Assembly: GCA_023383815.1 (NCBI GenBank)
Contig: JAHDYG010000013.1
Span: 1-64,000 of the forward strand
Direction: 5' to 3'
Length of the DNA stretch: 64,000 nt
Origin: Rhodocyclaceae bacterium
GTDB lineage: Bacteria; Pseudomonadota; Gammaproteobacteria; Burkholderiales; Rhodocyclaceae
Shown here piece by piece: positions 9,259-18,466 of this stretch. The translations under genes and the position numbers were made by a program. Within the stretch, counting starts at the first letter, position 1. The number at the start of each line of letters is the position of its first letter. The notes beneath the pieces are model-generated. The model was given only the letters and a program-made list of their open reading frames with translations. It ran no database searches and had not been told where the DNA came from.

Positions 9259-10260
9259 TCAGCCCTCCTGGTGGTAGGCCACGACCCGCTCGACTTCGCT
9301 CGCCGATCCGAGGATGACCGGAACGCGCTGATGCAGCTTGTGCGGCTGGACGTCCAGAATGCGCTCGCGGCCCGTGCTGGCCGCGCCGCCAGCCTGCTCG
9401 ATGATCATCGCCATCGGGTTGGCCTCGTACATCAGCCGCAGCTTGCCGCCTGCAGCCCGGCACTTCTCGTCGAGCGGATACATGAAGATCCCACCGCGGG
9501 TCAGCACCCGGTGCACATCGGCCACCATCGAGGCCACCCAGCGCATGTTGAAATCCTTGCCGCGCGGGCCGAGTACACCCTGCTGCAGTTCGGCGATGTA
9601 GCGCTGCACCGGCGGCTCCCAGTGACGCATGTTCGAAGCGTTGATCGCGTACTCGTGGGTTTCGCTCGGCACGGTCATGAACGGATGCGTATAGACGAAG
9701 CTGCCCATCTCGCGATCCAGCGTGAACCCATGGACACCGTTTCCGACCGTCAGCACGAAGAGGGTGGACGGGCCGTACACGGCGTAGCCGGCCGCGACCT
9801 GCTCACGCCCCGGCTGGAGGAACGATTGTTCGGTCGGCTCTCCGTCGCCCGAGCTGTTGCGCAGCACCGAGAAGATCGTTCCGACCGAAATGTTGACGTC
9901 GATGTTCGAGGACCCGTCGAGCGGATCGAACAGAAGCAGGTAGCCGCCCTTCGGATAGTCGAAGGGAATCTGGTGCACCTCCTCGACCTCCTCGGACGCC
10001 ATTGCCGCAAGGTGCCCGCCCCACTCATTGGCCTGCAGCAGAATCTCATTGGCGATCACGTCGAGCTTCTTCTGCGCCTCACCCTGCACGTTGTCCGTTC
10101 CCGCCTCGCCGAGCACGCCGGCCAGCGCCCCCTTGGAAACATTCACGCTGATCGCCTTGACGGCGCGTGCCACGACCTCGATCAGCAAGCGTAGATCGGG
10201 GTTGATGCGTCCTGCGCGCTGCTGTTCGATCAGATACTGCGTCAAGGTGACCCGTCCCAT
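9259..10260 (-). CDS. fbp: Class I fructose-1,6-bisphosphatase
   Basis: A 333-residue enzyme that hydrolyses fructose 1,6-bisphosphate to fructose 6-phosphate in gluconeogenesis (and the Calvin cycle where present). The metal-binding motif [13 protein letters not shown] lies at residues 111-123, with Asp112 and Asp115 as ligands, and the phosphate-binding [21 protein letters not shown] segment is near the C-terminus. The ATG at 10260 gives the family start [14 protein letters not shown]; the frame remains open upstream to 10359. GGAGTGG precedes the ATG. The next minus-strand gene, putA, is 257 bp downstream and probably has its own promoter. Confidence 0.97.
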   Translation of the reverse strand: MGRVTLTQYLIEQQRAGRINPDLRLLIEVVARAVKAISVNVSKGALAGVLGEAGTDNVQGEAQKKLDVIANEILLQANEWGGHLAAMASEEVEEVHQIPFDYPKGGYLLLFDPLDGSSNIDVNISVGTIFSVLRNSSGDGEPTEQSFLQPGREQVAAGYAVYGPSTLFVLTVGNGVHGFTLDREMGSFVYTHPFMTVPSETHEYAINASNMRHWEPPVQRYIAELQQGVLGPRGKDFNMRWVASMVADVHRVLTRGGIFMYPLDEKCRAAGGKLRLMYEANPMAMIIEQAGGAASTGRERILDVQPHKLHQRVPVILGSASEVERVVAYHQEG

Positions 10261-10475
10261 GATTCCACTCCGTTGCGCCGGCAGCGCGGCATCGATGTTG
10301 TTTGAAGGTGCGATTATCCCGCGTGGCGGCACAGCGCGCATCCTCGATCGAGCGTCCACGGCCGTTCGTCACGCAACGAACGCAAGGCCCGGGTGGAGCG
10401 GGTATCATGGCGTGCCATCGCCCGCCCTGGCGGACGGCACTTTCCAACGCATTGGCCGCTTCACGGATCGTCAGC

Positions 10476-11744
10476 ATGCACGTCATGGTTCTCGGCGCGG
10501 GCGTCACCGGCGTCACCACCGCCTGGTACCTGCGCGAAAGGGGGTTCGACGTCAGCGTCGTCGATCGCCAGCCCGGACCGGCGCTCGAAACGAGCTTCGC
10601 CAATGGCGGCCAGATCTCGATCAGCCATCCCGAACCCTGGTCCAGCCCTGCTGCCCCCTGGATCGCCCTGCGCGCACTGGGGCGTCGCGACGCGCCCCTC
10701 AGACTGAAGCCAGGACTGGATCCCGCCCGCTGGCGCTGGCTCGCCGGGTTCCTGCTCGAATGCCTGCCGCAACGCCACCACCGCAACGCCGAAGCAATTG
10801 CCCGTCTGGCCGTTCACAGCGGTGCGTGCCTGCGCACACTACGCGATCGTACCGGCCTGCACTACGAGGAGCAGACACGAGGCATCCTCCATCTCTTCTT
10901 CGAGCGCAGCGAGTATGAAAAGGCCCGGGCGAAGATCGCGTTTCTTGCGCGCCACGGAATTGCCGCGCGGCTGTGCGATGCCCACGAGTGCGTCACCCTC
11001 GAGCCAGCGCTTCGCAACAGCCACCCTCCGCTGGTCGGGGGCATTCACGCACTCGGCGACGAATCCGGCAATGCAATGCAGTTCACCCGGGAACTCGCGC
11101 GGCGCTGCGCTCAGGCCGGCGTGCAGTTCCACTTCGAGACCACGGTCGAGAAAGTGGCGCCCGATGCACGGGGGATCGTCCGGGTGGTGGCACGTACGGC
11201 CGACGGCAATGCCGTTCCCCTGCAGGCCGACGCCTGGGTCGTGTGCCTCGGCAGCCATGGCCCTGCGCTGCTCGAAGGGGCCGGGGAGCATCTGGCCATC
11301 TACCCGGTGAAGGGCTACTCGGTGACGGCGCCGGTCGTTGATCCGGCACGGGCGCCGAACGTCAGTCTGACCGACGAATCCCGTCGCATTGTCTGCTCCC
11401 GGCTTGGCGATACCCTCCGGGTGGCCGGCACCGCCGAGATCTGCGGCTTTGACACGAGCGTGCATGCCGATCGCTGCCGGGCGCTGCTCGACTGGGCGGA
11501 ATCGATGTTTCCCGGCGCACTCGACACAGCCGGCGCAACGCCCTGGGCGGGCCTGCGCCCGTGCACGCCGTCCAACGTGCCATACATCGGGCGCAGCCGT
11601 TGGGAGGGACTGTGGCTCAACACCGGGCACGGTTCGCTCGGATGGACGCTGGCCTGCGGTTCGGCGCACTGCCTGGCCGAGATGATGAGCGGGCGCGCGC
11701 CGCCCGTGGCGGGTTTCCCGTTTCGCGGGGCGCAGCCTACTTGA
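10476..11744 (+). CDS. dadA: D-amino acid dehydrogenase small subunit (FAD-dependent)
   Basis: A 422-residue flavoprotein of the DAO/DadA family. The N-terminal VLGAGVTGVTTAWYL is the FAD-binding GxGxxG fingerprint (Gly7, Gly9, Gly12), and the C-terminal PWAGLRPCTPSNVPYIGRS and LWLNTGHGSLGWTLACGSA segments are characteristic of DadA. The enzyme oxidatively deaminates D-amino acids, mainly D-alanine, at the membrane, feeding electrons to quinone. Length matches E. coli DadA (432). The start at 10476 places the dinucleotide fold at the very N-terminus. No alanine racemase (dadX) is adjacent. Its stop overlaps the end of sspB on the other strand by 8 bp. Confidence 0.92.
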   Translation: MHVMVLGAGVTGVTTAWYLRERGFDVSVVDRQPGPALETSFANGGQISISHPEPWSSPAAPWIALRALGRRDAPLRLKPGLDPARWRWLAGFLLECLPQRHHRNAEAIARLAVHSGACLRTLRDRTGLHYEEQTRGILHLFFERSEYEKARAKIAFLARHGIAARLCDAHECVTLEPALRNSHPPLVGGIHALGDESGNAMQFTRELARRCAQAGVQFHFETTVEKVAPDARGIVRVVARTADGNAVPLQADAWVVCLGSHGPALLEGAGEHLAIYPVKGYSVTAPVVDPARAPNVSLTDESRRIVCSRLGDTLRVAGTAEICGFDTSVHADRCRALLDWAESMFPGALDTAGATPWAGLRPCTPSNVPYIGRSRWEGLWLNTGHGSLGWTLACGSAHCLAEMMSGRAPPVAGFPFRGAQPT

Positions 11745-12183
11745 CGACCTTCAGATGCCCACGGCGCGGTGCGGGCGGCTGCGGGTCATCGTCTCCGGTC
11801 GGCGGCCCGCCGGCCTCCGCCTCTCCGGATTCGACCGCGGGCGGCCCAAGGTCGTCGTCGATCTCGCATTCCTGCGCCGCTTCGGGCTCGAAGGCCATGC
11901 CATGGCCGTTCTCCCTTGCATACACGGCGAGCACGTTGGCCATCGGGATGCGCAGAGCGTGTACCGCGCCGCCGAAACGTGCCTGGAAGGTGATCAGGTC
12001 ATTGCCCATCACGAGACTGCTGGTGGCGTCCGGCCCGACATTGAGCACGATCTGGCCATCGCTCGCGTAACCGGGCGGAACGACGGTGCGGCCATCCACA
12101 TGGACCGCGATGTGTGGCGTGAAGCCCTGGTCGATGCACCACTCGTGGATCGCACGGACGAGATAAGGCTTGGTAGAAACCAT
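11737..12183 (-). CDS. sspB: ClpXP protease specificity-enhancing factor SspB
   Basis: A 148-residue adaptor that delivers ssrA-tagged peptides from stalled ribosomes to ClpXP. The conserved folded domain covers about residues 1-105 (PYLVRAIHEWCIDQGFTPHI, DGQIVLNVGPDATSSLVMGN, ITFQARFGGAVHALRIPM). An acidic, proline-rich flexible tail follows and ends in RRGHLKVVK, the short ClpX-binding peptide typical of SspB. It sits directly downstream of sspA, the standard proteobacterial arrangement, about 67 bp apart. Confidence 0.95.
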   Translation of the reverse strand: MVSTKPYLVRAIHEWCIDQGFTPHIAVHVDGRTVVPPGYASDGQIVLNVGPDATSSLVMGNDLITFQARFGGAVHALRIPMANVLAVYARENGHGMAFEPEAAQECEIDDDLGPPAVESGEAEAGGPPTGDDDPQPPAPRRGHLKVVK

Positions 12184-12250
12184 GTCTTCGGTTTCCGGGG
12201 TGCGCCGCCGGACCGCACGAGGCGACCCCGCGGAATGCCCCGGATTCTCC

Positions 12251-12847
12251 CTAGCGCCGCATCACCTTCTCGGACGGCGTCAGGGCATCGATGAACCCCT
12301 GCCGGCTGAAAATCCGCTCGGCGTACTTCATGATGCCGGCTGCGGCCTTCGGCAGCTCGATACCGTAATGCTCCAGGCGCCACAGCAAGGGGGCGATTGC
12401 CACGTCGAGCATCGAGAACTCCTCGCCGAGCATGAACTTCTGCTTCGTGAACACCGGCGCGAACTGCACGAGCTGGTCACGCACGTGCGCCCGCTCCTTG
12501 TCCGCGCCCTTCTGGTTCTTCTCCAGGGCATCGATGCATGAAAACAGTTCCTGCTCGAAGGTGTGCAGAAGCTGACGGGCGCGCGCCCGCATGATCGGAT
12601 CCGGCGGCATGAGCTGCGGGTGCGGAAAGCGCTCGTCGATGTATTCGTTGATGATGTTCGATTCGTACAGGATCAGATCGCGATCGACGAGCACCGGTAC
12701 CCGGTTGTAAGGGTTGATCACGGCGATGTCTTCAGGCTTGTTGTAAAGGTCGACGTCGATCACCTCGAAATCCATTCCCTTTTCGAACAGCACGATCCGG
12801 CACCGGTGACTGAAGGGATCGGTCGTGCCGGAATAGAGGGTCATCAT
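12251..12847 (-). CDS. sspA: Stringent starvation protein A (GST-fold)
   Basis: A 198-residue glutathione-S-transferase-like protein, MMTLYSGTTDPFSHRCRIVL at the N-terminus, with thioredoxin-like N-terminal and helical C-terminal halves. SspA binds RNA polymerase and modulates transcription under stress and starvation; it is not usually catalytically active as a transferase. The NPYNRVPVLVDRD segment and the PHPQLMPPDP region are typical of the family. It lies between petC and sspB on the minus strand, a common betaproteobacterial order, and is separated from petC by an intrinsic terminator. Confidence 0.94.
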   Translation of the reverse strand: MMTLYSGTTDPFSHRCRIVLFEKGMDFEVIDVDLYNKPEDIAVINPYNRVPVLVDRDLILYESNIINEYIDERFPHPQLMPPDPIMRARARQLLHTFEQELFSCIDALEKNQKGADKERAHVRDQLVQFAPVFTKQKFMLGEEFSMLDVAIAPLLWRLEHYGIELPKAAAGIMKYAERIFSRQGFIDALTPSEKVMRR

Positions 12848-12867
12848 AATGGGGCTACTCCGCGTTC

Positions 12868-12905
12868 AAAAACAAAACCGCACCGCGCGATTCACGCGCG
12901 GTGCG
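12868..12905 (-). terminator. Rho-independent terminator after petABC
   Basis: Read on the minus strand, an 11-bp perfect stem (CGCACCGCGCG pairing across a 5-nt loop, arms 12895-12905 and 12879-12889) is followed directly by GTTTTGTTTTT. It lies about 50 bp after the petC stop and before sspA, so it should end the cytochrome bc1 transcript. Confidence 0.85.
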
Positions 12906-12954
12906 TCGGGCTGTCCGCACCTTGCCGGCACGCAGCCGGCAACGTCGCATCAGC

Positions 12955-13710
12955 TCAATGGATATCCTTCCAGTAGTTCTTCTTCAGCGCGTAGCTGAGT
13001 ACGAACAGACCCGCAAGGAAGATCAGCACGAACACGCCGATCGACTTGCGCTGCTCCGCGCCCGGCTCACCCATCCATACCAGGAAGGAAACCAGATCGG
13101 CCATCGCCTTGTCGTACTCGGCCGGCGACATCTTGCCCGGCTTGGCCAGCGACAGCGCAACGCTCTTGGTCCCGTCGGCGTTCTCGGTCACGGTCGCGAC
13201 CTGTTCGCCCTGCAGTTCCCACAACGCGTGCGGCATGCCGACGTTCTCGAATACGACGTTGTTCCAGCCGGTCGGACGGGCATCATCCCGGTAGAACTGC
13301 CGCAGGTACGTATACAACCAGTCGGCACCGCTACCGAACTCCGACGCCCGCTGGCGCGCGATCAGGGCGAGATCGGGCGGCGTGGCGCCGAACCAGACCT
13401 TGGACTCGGCCGGACGCATCGCGATCTTCATCAGATCGCCGACCCGCTCGCCCGTGAACATCAGGTTGTCGCGAATCTGCTCCTCGGTCAGGCCGATGCG
13501 CGTCAGCGTGTTGTAGCGCACGAAGCTCGCGCTGTGGCAGTTCAGACAGTAATTGACGAACAGCTTGGCGCCATGCTGGAGATCGACCGGGTCCTTGCTC
13601 ACCGGTGCGCGATCCAGATGCAGTTCGGCACCCGCGGCCAGCGCAAGTGCGGGCGCAAACAGCGCGACAGCGACAAAGCGCTTCAGGGACTTGAACATAC
13701 GGATACTCAT
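12955..13710 (-). CDS. petC: Cytochrome c1 subunit of the bc1 complex
   Basis: A 251-residue protein carrying the bc1 complex's c-type haem. A signal peptide covers about residues 1-26, the haem attachment motif CLNCH is at 55-59, and one C-terminal membrane helix (FVLIFLAGLFVLSYAL) anchors it with a short KKNYWKDIH tail. It transfers electrons from the Rieske protein to soluble or membrane cytochrome c in the periplasm. The ATG at 13710 overlaps the petB stop in an ATGA arrangement, indicating translational coupling; a second in-frame ATG at 13698 is an alternative. It is last in petA-petB-petC. Confidence 0.96.
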   Translation of the reverse strand: MSIRMFKSLKRFVAVALFAPALALAAGAELHLDRAPVSKDPVDLQHGAKLFVNYCLNCHSASFVRYNTLTRIGLTEEQIRDNLMFTGERVGDLMKIAMRPAESKVWFGATPPDLALIARQRASEFGSGADWLYTYLRQFYRDDARPTGWNNVVFENVGMPHALWELQGEQVATVTENADGTKSVALSLAKPGKMSPAEYDKAMADLVSFLVWMGEPGAEQRKSIGVFVLIFLAGLFVLSYALKKNYWKDIH

Positions 13711-14975
13711 TTGAAGGTCACCCTTTCCGGTTCGGGTTTGCACTTGTCAATCTTGCTGTACCACGGCATCAACAGGAAGAACGCGAAGTACAGCACCGAG
13801 CAGATCTGGGCGGCCAGCGTACGGCCCGGGGTCGGTGCGAGAACACCGAGGTAACCGAGGATGAAGAACGCGACGATGAAAATGACCAGCGCGGTCTTGA
13901 AGATCGGACCGCGATAGCGGATCGATTTCGCCGGGCTGCGGTCCAGCCACGGCAGGAACGCGATGATCACGACCGAGGCGCCCATTGCCACCACGCCCCA
14001 GAACTTCGCGTCGAGGCCGAACAGCGGATAGGTGACCGCGCGCAGCACCGAGTAGTACGGCGTGAAGTACCACACCGGAGCGATGTGCGGCGGCGTCTTC
14101 AGCGGATCGGCCGGGATGAAGTTGTTGTACTCGAGGAAGTAGCCGCCGCCCTCGGGCCAGAAGAACACGACCGCGGAGAAGAAGATCAGGAAACCGACGA
14201 CACCGACGATGTCCTTCACCGTGTAGTACGGATGGAATGGAATGCCGTCGAGCGGAATGCCGTTCGCGTCCTTCTTCTTCTTGATCTCGACACCGTCTGG
14301 GTTGTTCGAGCCAACCTCGTGCAGCGCGATGATGTGCGCGATGACCAGGAAGATCAGCACCAGCGGAACGGCGATCACGTGCAGCGCGAAGAAACGGTTG
14401 AGCGTCGCGTCGGAAATCACGTAGTCGCCGCGGATCACCAGCGAGAGATCCGGTCCAATGACGGGAATCGCGGAGAACAGGTTGATGATGACCTGCGCAC
14501 CCCAGTACGACATCTGTCCCCATGGCAGCAGATAGCCCATGAAGGCCTCGGCCATCAGACAGAGGAAGATCAGCGTGCCGAACACCCAGATCAGCTCACG
14601 CGGCTTGCGGTAGGAGCCGTATAGCAGGCCCCGGAACATGTGGAGGTACACGACGATGAAGAAGGCCGAGGCGCCGGTCGAGTGCAGGTAGCGGATCAGC
14701 CAGCCGCCCGGAACCTCGCGCATGATGTACTCGACGCTCGCGAAGGCCACCGGAATGCCGGCGGCATTGAGCGTGCCATCCGGCTTGTAGTGCATCGTCA
14801 GGAAGATTCCGGTGACGATCTGGATCACCAGCACCAGCAGCGCGAGCGAACCGAAGAAGTACCAGAAGTTGAAATTCTTGGGCGCATAGTATTCGGACAG
14901 ATGCGCCTTCCAGCTCGACGTCAGCGGAAAACGCTCGTCGATCCAGTTGAGCAGAGCCTGGGATTTGGTCGTCAT
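13707..14975 (-). CDS. petB: Cytochrome b subunit of the bc1 complex
   Basis: A 422-residue integral membrane protein with about eight or nine helices. Two pairs of haem-ligating histidines are visible: in the YLHSTGASAFFIVVYLHMFRG helix and in the LHVIAVPLVLIFLVIAH helix. The PEWY-type quinol-site region is represented by APVWYFTPYYSVLRA. It carries haems bL and bH and the Qo and Qi sites, translocating protons while oxidising quinol. It follows petA by 3 bp and overlaps petC. Confidence 0.97.
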   Translation of the reverse strand: MTTKSQALLNWIDERFPLTSSWKAHLSEYYAPKNFNFWYFFGSLALLVLVIQIVTGIFLTMHYKPDGTLNAAGIPVAFASVEYIMREVPGGWLIRYLHSTGASAFFIVVYLHMFRGLLYGSYRKPRELIWVFGTLIFLCLMAEAFMGYLLPWGQMSYWGAQVIINLFSAIPVIGPDLSLVIRGDYVISDATLNRFFALHVIAVPLVLIFLVIAHIIALHEVGSNNPDGVEIKKKKDANGIPLDGIPFHPYYTVKDIVGVVGFLIFFSAVVFFWPEGGGYFLEYNNFIPADPLKTPPHIAPVWYFTPYYSVLRAVTYPLFGLDAKFWGVVAMGASVVIIAFLPWLDRSPAKSIRYRGPIFKTALVIFIVAFFILGYLGVLAPTPGRTLAAQICSVLYFAFFLLMPWYSKIDKCKPEPERVTFK

Positions 14976-14978
14976 CGC

Positions 14979-15572
14979 TTAGGCCTTATCGTCTTCACCG
15001 ATCAGGATCATGGTGTCCGCCAGGTACTTGTGCGGCGGAATCTCGAGGTTGTCGGGCGCGGGCATGCTGCTGTAGACCCGACCCGACAGATCGAACAGGG
15101 ATCCGTGACAGGGGCAGATGAAACCACCCTTCCAGTCTGCCCCCAGTCCGCTTTCCGCACCAGTGCGGAACTTCTCGGTCGGCGAGCAGCCGAGGTGGGT
15201 ACAGATCCCGATCGTGACCAGGTACTCCGGCTTGATCGAACGATGCTTGTTCTGCGCATAGTCGGGCTGCATCGGCTTTTTCGACTCGGGATCGGCAACC
15301 AGCGGGTCGGTCGCCTCGAGCGAGGCCAGCATCTCCGGCGTTCGCCGGATGATCCATACCGGCTTGCCGCGCCACTCCACCGTCATCATCTCGCCCGGCG
15401 CCAGCTTGCTGACATCCGCCTCGACCGGCGCACCGGCCGCCTTGGCGCGCTCCGACGGCGTCAGGCTGGCAACGAACGGCACCGCCGTCGCCACCGCAGC
15501 CACGCCCCCCGCCGCTGATGTCGCTACAAGCAGCGTGCGCCGACTACTGTCCATCTTCTGATCCACGCTCAT
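14979..15572 (-). CDS. petA: Ubiquinol-cytochrome c reductase Rieske iron-sulfur subunit
   Basis: A 197-residue protein with a twin-arginine type N-terminus (SSRRTLL near residues 9-15) followed by a hydrophobic helix that stays as membrane anchor. The [2Fe-2S] ligands are in CTHLGC and CPCHGS, separated by the usual loop with a disulfide pair. It moves electrons from quinol in cytochrome b to cytochrome c1. First gene of petABC; a TATAAT box lies upstream. Confidence 0.97.
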   Translation of the reverse strand: MSVDQKMDSSRRTLLVATSAAGGVAAVATAVPFVASLTPSERAKAAGAPVEADVSKLAPGEMMTVEWRGKPVWIIRRTPEMLASLEATDPLVADPESKKPMQPDYAQNKHRSIKPEYLVTIGICTHLGCSPTEKFRTGAESGLGADWKGGFICPCHGSLFDLSGRVYSSMPAPDNLEIPPHKYLADTMILIGEDDKA

Positions 15573-15619
15573 GACCTCATCCTGAAAGGAATGCGAATTC
15601 CCGGTTCAAAAACCTGCGC

Positions 15620-15648
15620 ATTATAGGGGAAACCCCGCCGCAGAAAAA
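15620..15648 (-). promoter_or_regulatory. Candidate sigma70 promoter for petABC
   Basis: On the minus strand a perfect TATAAT (15625 to 15620) stands 17 bp downstream of TTTTTC (15648 to 15643). The minus-10 is excellent, the minus-35 poor. It lies about 48 bp upstream of the petA start in the recR-petA intergenic gap. By-eye assignment. Confidence 0.5.
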
Positions 15649-15739
15649 GGATCCCGTGCGAACGCTTCGAAATATCAATGCTTTAAGTGTGGTTTTTTGA
15701 TACACGCACGCCGCTGACCGGAGGCCGCAGGAAGTCTGC

Positions 15740-16333
15740 TCAGAGCGCGCGCCGCTCGATCAACGCCTGTGCGATCGTGCCCGAGTCGGTGTGCTCGAGC
15801 TCGCCCCCTACGGGAACGCCGCGCGACAGCCGGCTCGTACGCACGCCCCGTGCCGCGAGCAGATCCGAAATCATGTGCGCGGTAGCCTCGCCTTCGTTGG
15901 TGAAGTTGGTCGCAAGGATGACCTCCCGCAACGCGGGATCGGCGGCGCGTGCGATCAGCCTGTCGAGGCGCAGCTCGCGCGGACCGATGCCGTCGAGCGG
16001 CGAAAGCCGCCCCATCAGCACGTAGTACATGCCGTTGTAGGCATGAGTCTGCTCGATCATCGCCAGATCGGCCGGCATCTCGACGACGCACAGCAGCGCC
16101 GGATCACGCTGCGGATTGGCGCAGCGGCTGCACACTGCACTTTCGGCGAAGGTGTTGCACCGTTCGCAATGGCGCAGGACTTCGAGCGCGCGCTGCAGCG
16201 CCTGCGACAGACGTGCCGCCCCGCGCTGGTTCCGCTGCAGTAGATGGTAGGCCATGCGCTGAGCGGATTTCGGCCCGACACCCGGCAGGCATCGCAATGC
16301 TTCGATCAGTTCGTCGAGACTCGAAGGGGACAC
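15740..16333 (-). CDS. recR: Recombination mediator protein RecR
   Basis: A 197-residue protein of the RecFOR pathway that helps load RecA onto gapped DNA. It shows the N-terminal helix-hairpin-helix ([18 protein letters not shown]), a four-cysteine zinc finger ([16 protein letters not shown]) near residue 57 onwards, and a TOPRIM domain ([16 protein letters not shown]). Full length for the family (about 200). It is the third gene of dnaX-ebfC-recR, 16 bp after ebfC. Confidence 0.97.
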   Translation of the reverse strand: MSPSSLDELIEALRCLPGVGPKSAQRMAYHLLQRNQRGAARLSQALQRALEVLRHCERCNTFAESAVCSRCANPQRDPALLCVVEMPADLAMIEQTHAYNGMYYVLMGRLSPLDGIGPRELRLDRLIARAADPALREVILATNFTNEGEATAHMISDLLAARGVRTSRLSRGVPVGGELEHTDSGTIAQALIERRAL

Positions 16334-16349
16334 TGCCGGGCATCCGCAA

Positions 16350-16673
16350 TCAGAACGGCAGCTTCATCCCCGGCGGCAGGTTGAGTCCGGCCGTAAAGCC
16401 GGACATCTTCTCCTGCGTGGTGGCTTCGACCCGCTTGACGGCGTCGTTGACGGCGGCCGCGACGAGATCTTCCAGCATCTCCTTGTCGTCCATCACCGAA
16501 TCGTCGATCGTGACGCGCCGCACGTCGTACTTGCAGGTCATCAGGATCTTGACCATGCCGGCGCCGGACTGACCTTCAACCTCGACCGAGGCGAGCTGGT
16601 CCTGCATCTTCTTCATGTTTTCCTGCATCTGCTGGGCCTGTTTCATCAGCCCGGCGATTCCACCTTTCATCAT
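16350..16673 (-). CDS. ebfC: YbaB/EbfC family nucleoid-associated protein
   Basis: A 107-residue DNA-binding protein, [20 protein letters not shown] at the N-terminus, followed by the [14 protein letters not shown]-like beta region and a helical C-terminus. YbaB/EbfC dimers bind DNA and organise the nucleoid; the gene almost always sits between dnaX and recR, as here. The frame is open to 16733, but the ATG at 16673 gives the family N-terminus; the next codon is also ATG, so the start could be 3 bp later. It begins 22 bp after the dnaX stop. Confidence 0.94.
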   Translation of the reverse strand: MMKGGIAGLMKQAQQMQENMKKMQDQLASVEVEGQSGAGMVKILMTCKYDVRRVTIDDSVMDDKEMLEDLVAAAVNDAVKRVEATTQEKMSGFTAGLNLPPGMKLPF

Positions 16674-16695
16674 CGCTGCTTGCTCCGTCCTGGTT

Positions 16696-18384
16696 TCAAA
16701 GGGGTCTGACCGATGCTTCCACGAGCGTCGCATCGAATCGATCGATCAGTTCACAGACAAATGGGTCGCTCTCGAGCGCCGCGACGGCTTCGACGTGGCG
16801 CGCCCGCTTCTCGGCGGCCTCCCTCTGGGCAGGCGTGACGCTGGCAATCTCACCGGGCCGGATGTCCATCCGGATCGATCGGCCGAGCGCCGCCGCGAGT
16901 GCCTCGCCCAGACGCGCCGGCAGCCCCGGATTGAGGTCGAGAAGATGGCGATGACCGGGCGACAGGCGCAGGTTCACGCGCTCGCCATCACACCCGATCC
17001 ATTCACAGTGCTGGGCCAGTTCGCGCACCATGCCCCCGAGCCCGAGGCTGCGCTGCAGCGCATGCCAGTCGCCGGCGGCAAATGCCGCCGCGAGTTCGCC
17101 GGCATTCGCGGGAGCTGGTGCGGGCGCCTGCACGGACTGGGGCAGCGGCTGGGGCGCCTGCGAGGTGCGAGCATGTGACGGGGGCGCAGGTTCGGCCGGA
17201 GCGGGCGATTCGGCCGCAGACCGCGACGCCGGACGGGATCCGGCGCTGCGCTCGACGCCACCGCCACCGTTTCGCGCGTCTGGGCTGCCAAGCGCCGGAG
17301 GCTGTTCGGGCCGGAAGGCGTGCAGGCGCAGCAGCGTCATCGTGAAACCGGCGTATTCGTCGGGTGCCAGAGCAAGCTCTTCGCGTCCGTGGATCGCAAT
17401 CTGGTAGGCAAGCTGCAGGTACTCGGGATCGAAGCACTCGCCATAGGGAGCAAGACGCGCGCGTTCGGCCTCGTCGGCGACCGCCTGCGGAGCGTACTGC
17501 AGCAGCGCGATCCGGTGCACGAGTGTCGCCAGCGCCTGCAGGGCAGCATCGAACGACAGGCTGCGCGCGGCCATCCCGTCCGCCACTGCGAGCAGGGCCG
17601 GCACATCGCCAGCGCGCAAGGCGTCGAACACGGCGAGCAGGTGGTCGTCGCCGACCGTGCCCAGCATCTGGATCACCTGATCCTCTTCGATCCGGCCTGC
17701 GCCGTGCGCGATCGCCTGATCGAGCAGCGACAACGCGTCGCGCATCGATCCCGCCGCTGCCTTGGCGACATGGCGCAGCGCGGGCGGCTCGAACGCAATA
17801 CCCTCGGCGTCGAGGATGTGTCCGAGGTGCTCGATGATGTGGCCCGGCGGCATCTGCTTGAGGTTGAACTGCAGGCAGCGCGAGAGCACCGTGACCGGGA
17901 TCTTCTGCGGATCGGTCGTTGCAAGGATGAACTTGACGTGCTCGGGGGGCTCCTCGAGCGTCTTCAGCATCGCATTGAAGGCATGCCCGGTCAGCATGTG
18001 CACTTCATCGATCATGTAGACCTTGTAGCGCCCCTGCACCGGCGCATAGACCGCCTGGTCGAGCAGCGCCGCCATGTCGTCGACACCGCGGTTCGACGCG
18101 GCATCCATCTCGACGTAGTCGGGGAAGCGATCGGCGTCGATCGCGACGCAGGCCGCACACTGCCCGCAGGGCTCGGCGGTGACGCCGGTCTCACAGTTGA
18201 GCGCCTTGGCGAGGATGCGGCTGATCGTCGTCTTTCCGACGCCGCGCGTACCGGTGAAGAGCCAGGCATGATGCAGGCGCCCGGTGGCGAGCGCATGCGT
18301 CAGGGCACGCACGACGTGCTCCTGGCCCACCAGCGTGGCGAAGGACCGCGGCCGCCACTTGCGCGCAAGGACCTGATAGCTCAT
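16696..18384 (-). CDS. dnaX: DNA polymerase III subunits gamma/tau
   Basis: A 562-residue AAA+ clamp-loader ATPase. Walker A GTRGVGKT is at residues 45-52, a zinc module uses Cys64, Cys73, Cys76 and Cys79, and the [23 protein letters not shown] segment is the Walker B/sensor region. After about residue 365 comes an A/P-rich linker and a C-terminal domain that in tau contacts DnaB and the polymerase core. An obvious A-rich slippery site for gamma production was not seen. The ATG at 18384 gives the conserved [12 protein letters not shown] start. First gene of dnaX-ebfC-recR; a chemoreceptor gene lies 82 bp upstream. Confidence 0.96.
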   Translation of the reverse strand: MSYQVLARKWRPRSFATLVGQEHVVRALTHALATGRLHHAWLFTGTRGVGKTTISRILAKALNCETGVTAEPCGQCAACVAIDADRFPDYVEMDAASNRGVDDMAALLDQAVYAPVQGRYKVYMIDEVHMLTGHAFNAMLKTLEEPPEHVKFILATTDPQKIPVTVLSRCLQFNLKQMPPGHIIEHLGHILDAEGIAFEPPALRHVAKAAAGSMRDALSLLDQAIAHGAGRIEEDQVIQMLGTVGDDHLLAVFDALRAGDVPALLAVADGMAARSLSFDAALQALATLVHRIALLQYAPQAVADEAERARLAPYGECFDPEYLQLAYQIAIHGREELALAPDEYAGFTMTLLRLHAFRPEQPPALGSPDARNGGGGVERSAGSRPASRSAAESPAPAEPAPPSHARTSQAPQPLPQSVQAPAPAPANAGELAAAFAAGDWHALQRSLGLGGMVRELAQHCEWIGCDGERVNLRLSPGHRHLLDLNPGLPARLGEALAAALGRSIRMDIRPGEIASVTPAQREAAEKRARHVEAVAALESDPFVCELIDRFDATLVEASVRPL

Positions 18385-18466
18385 GGGCGGGCATTCTAGC
18401 AGCCATTGGAAGCCCCTGAGCGATCGAGCAGGAGCGGGCGAAGCCGGGTCCGGGGTTCGCGCAGCC

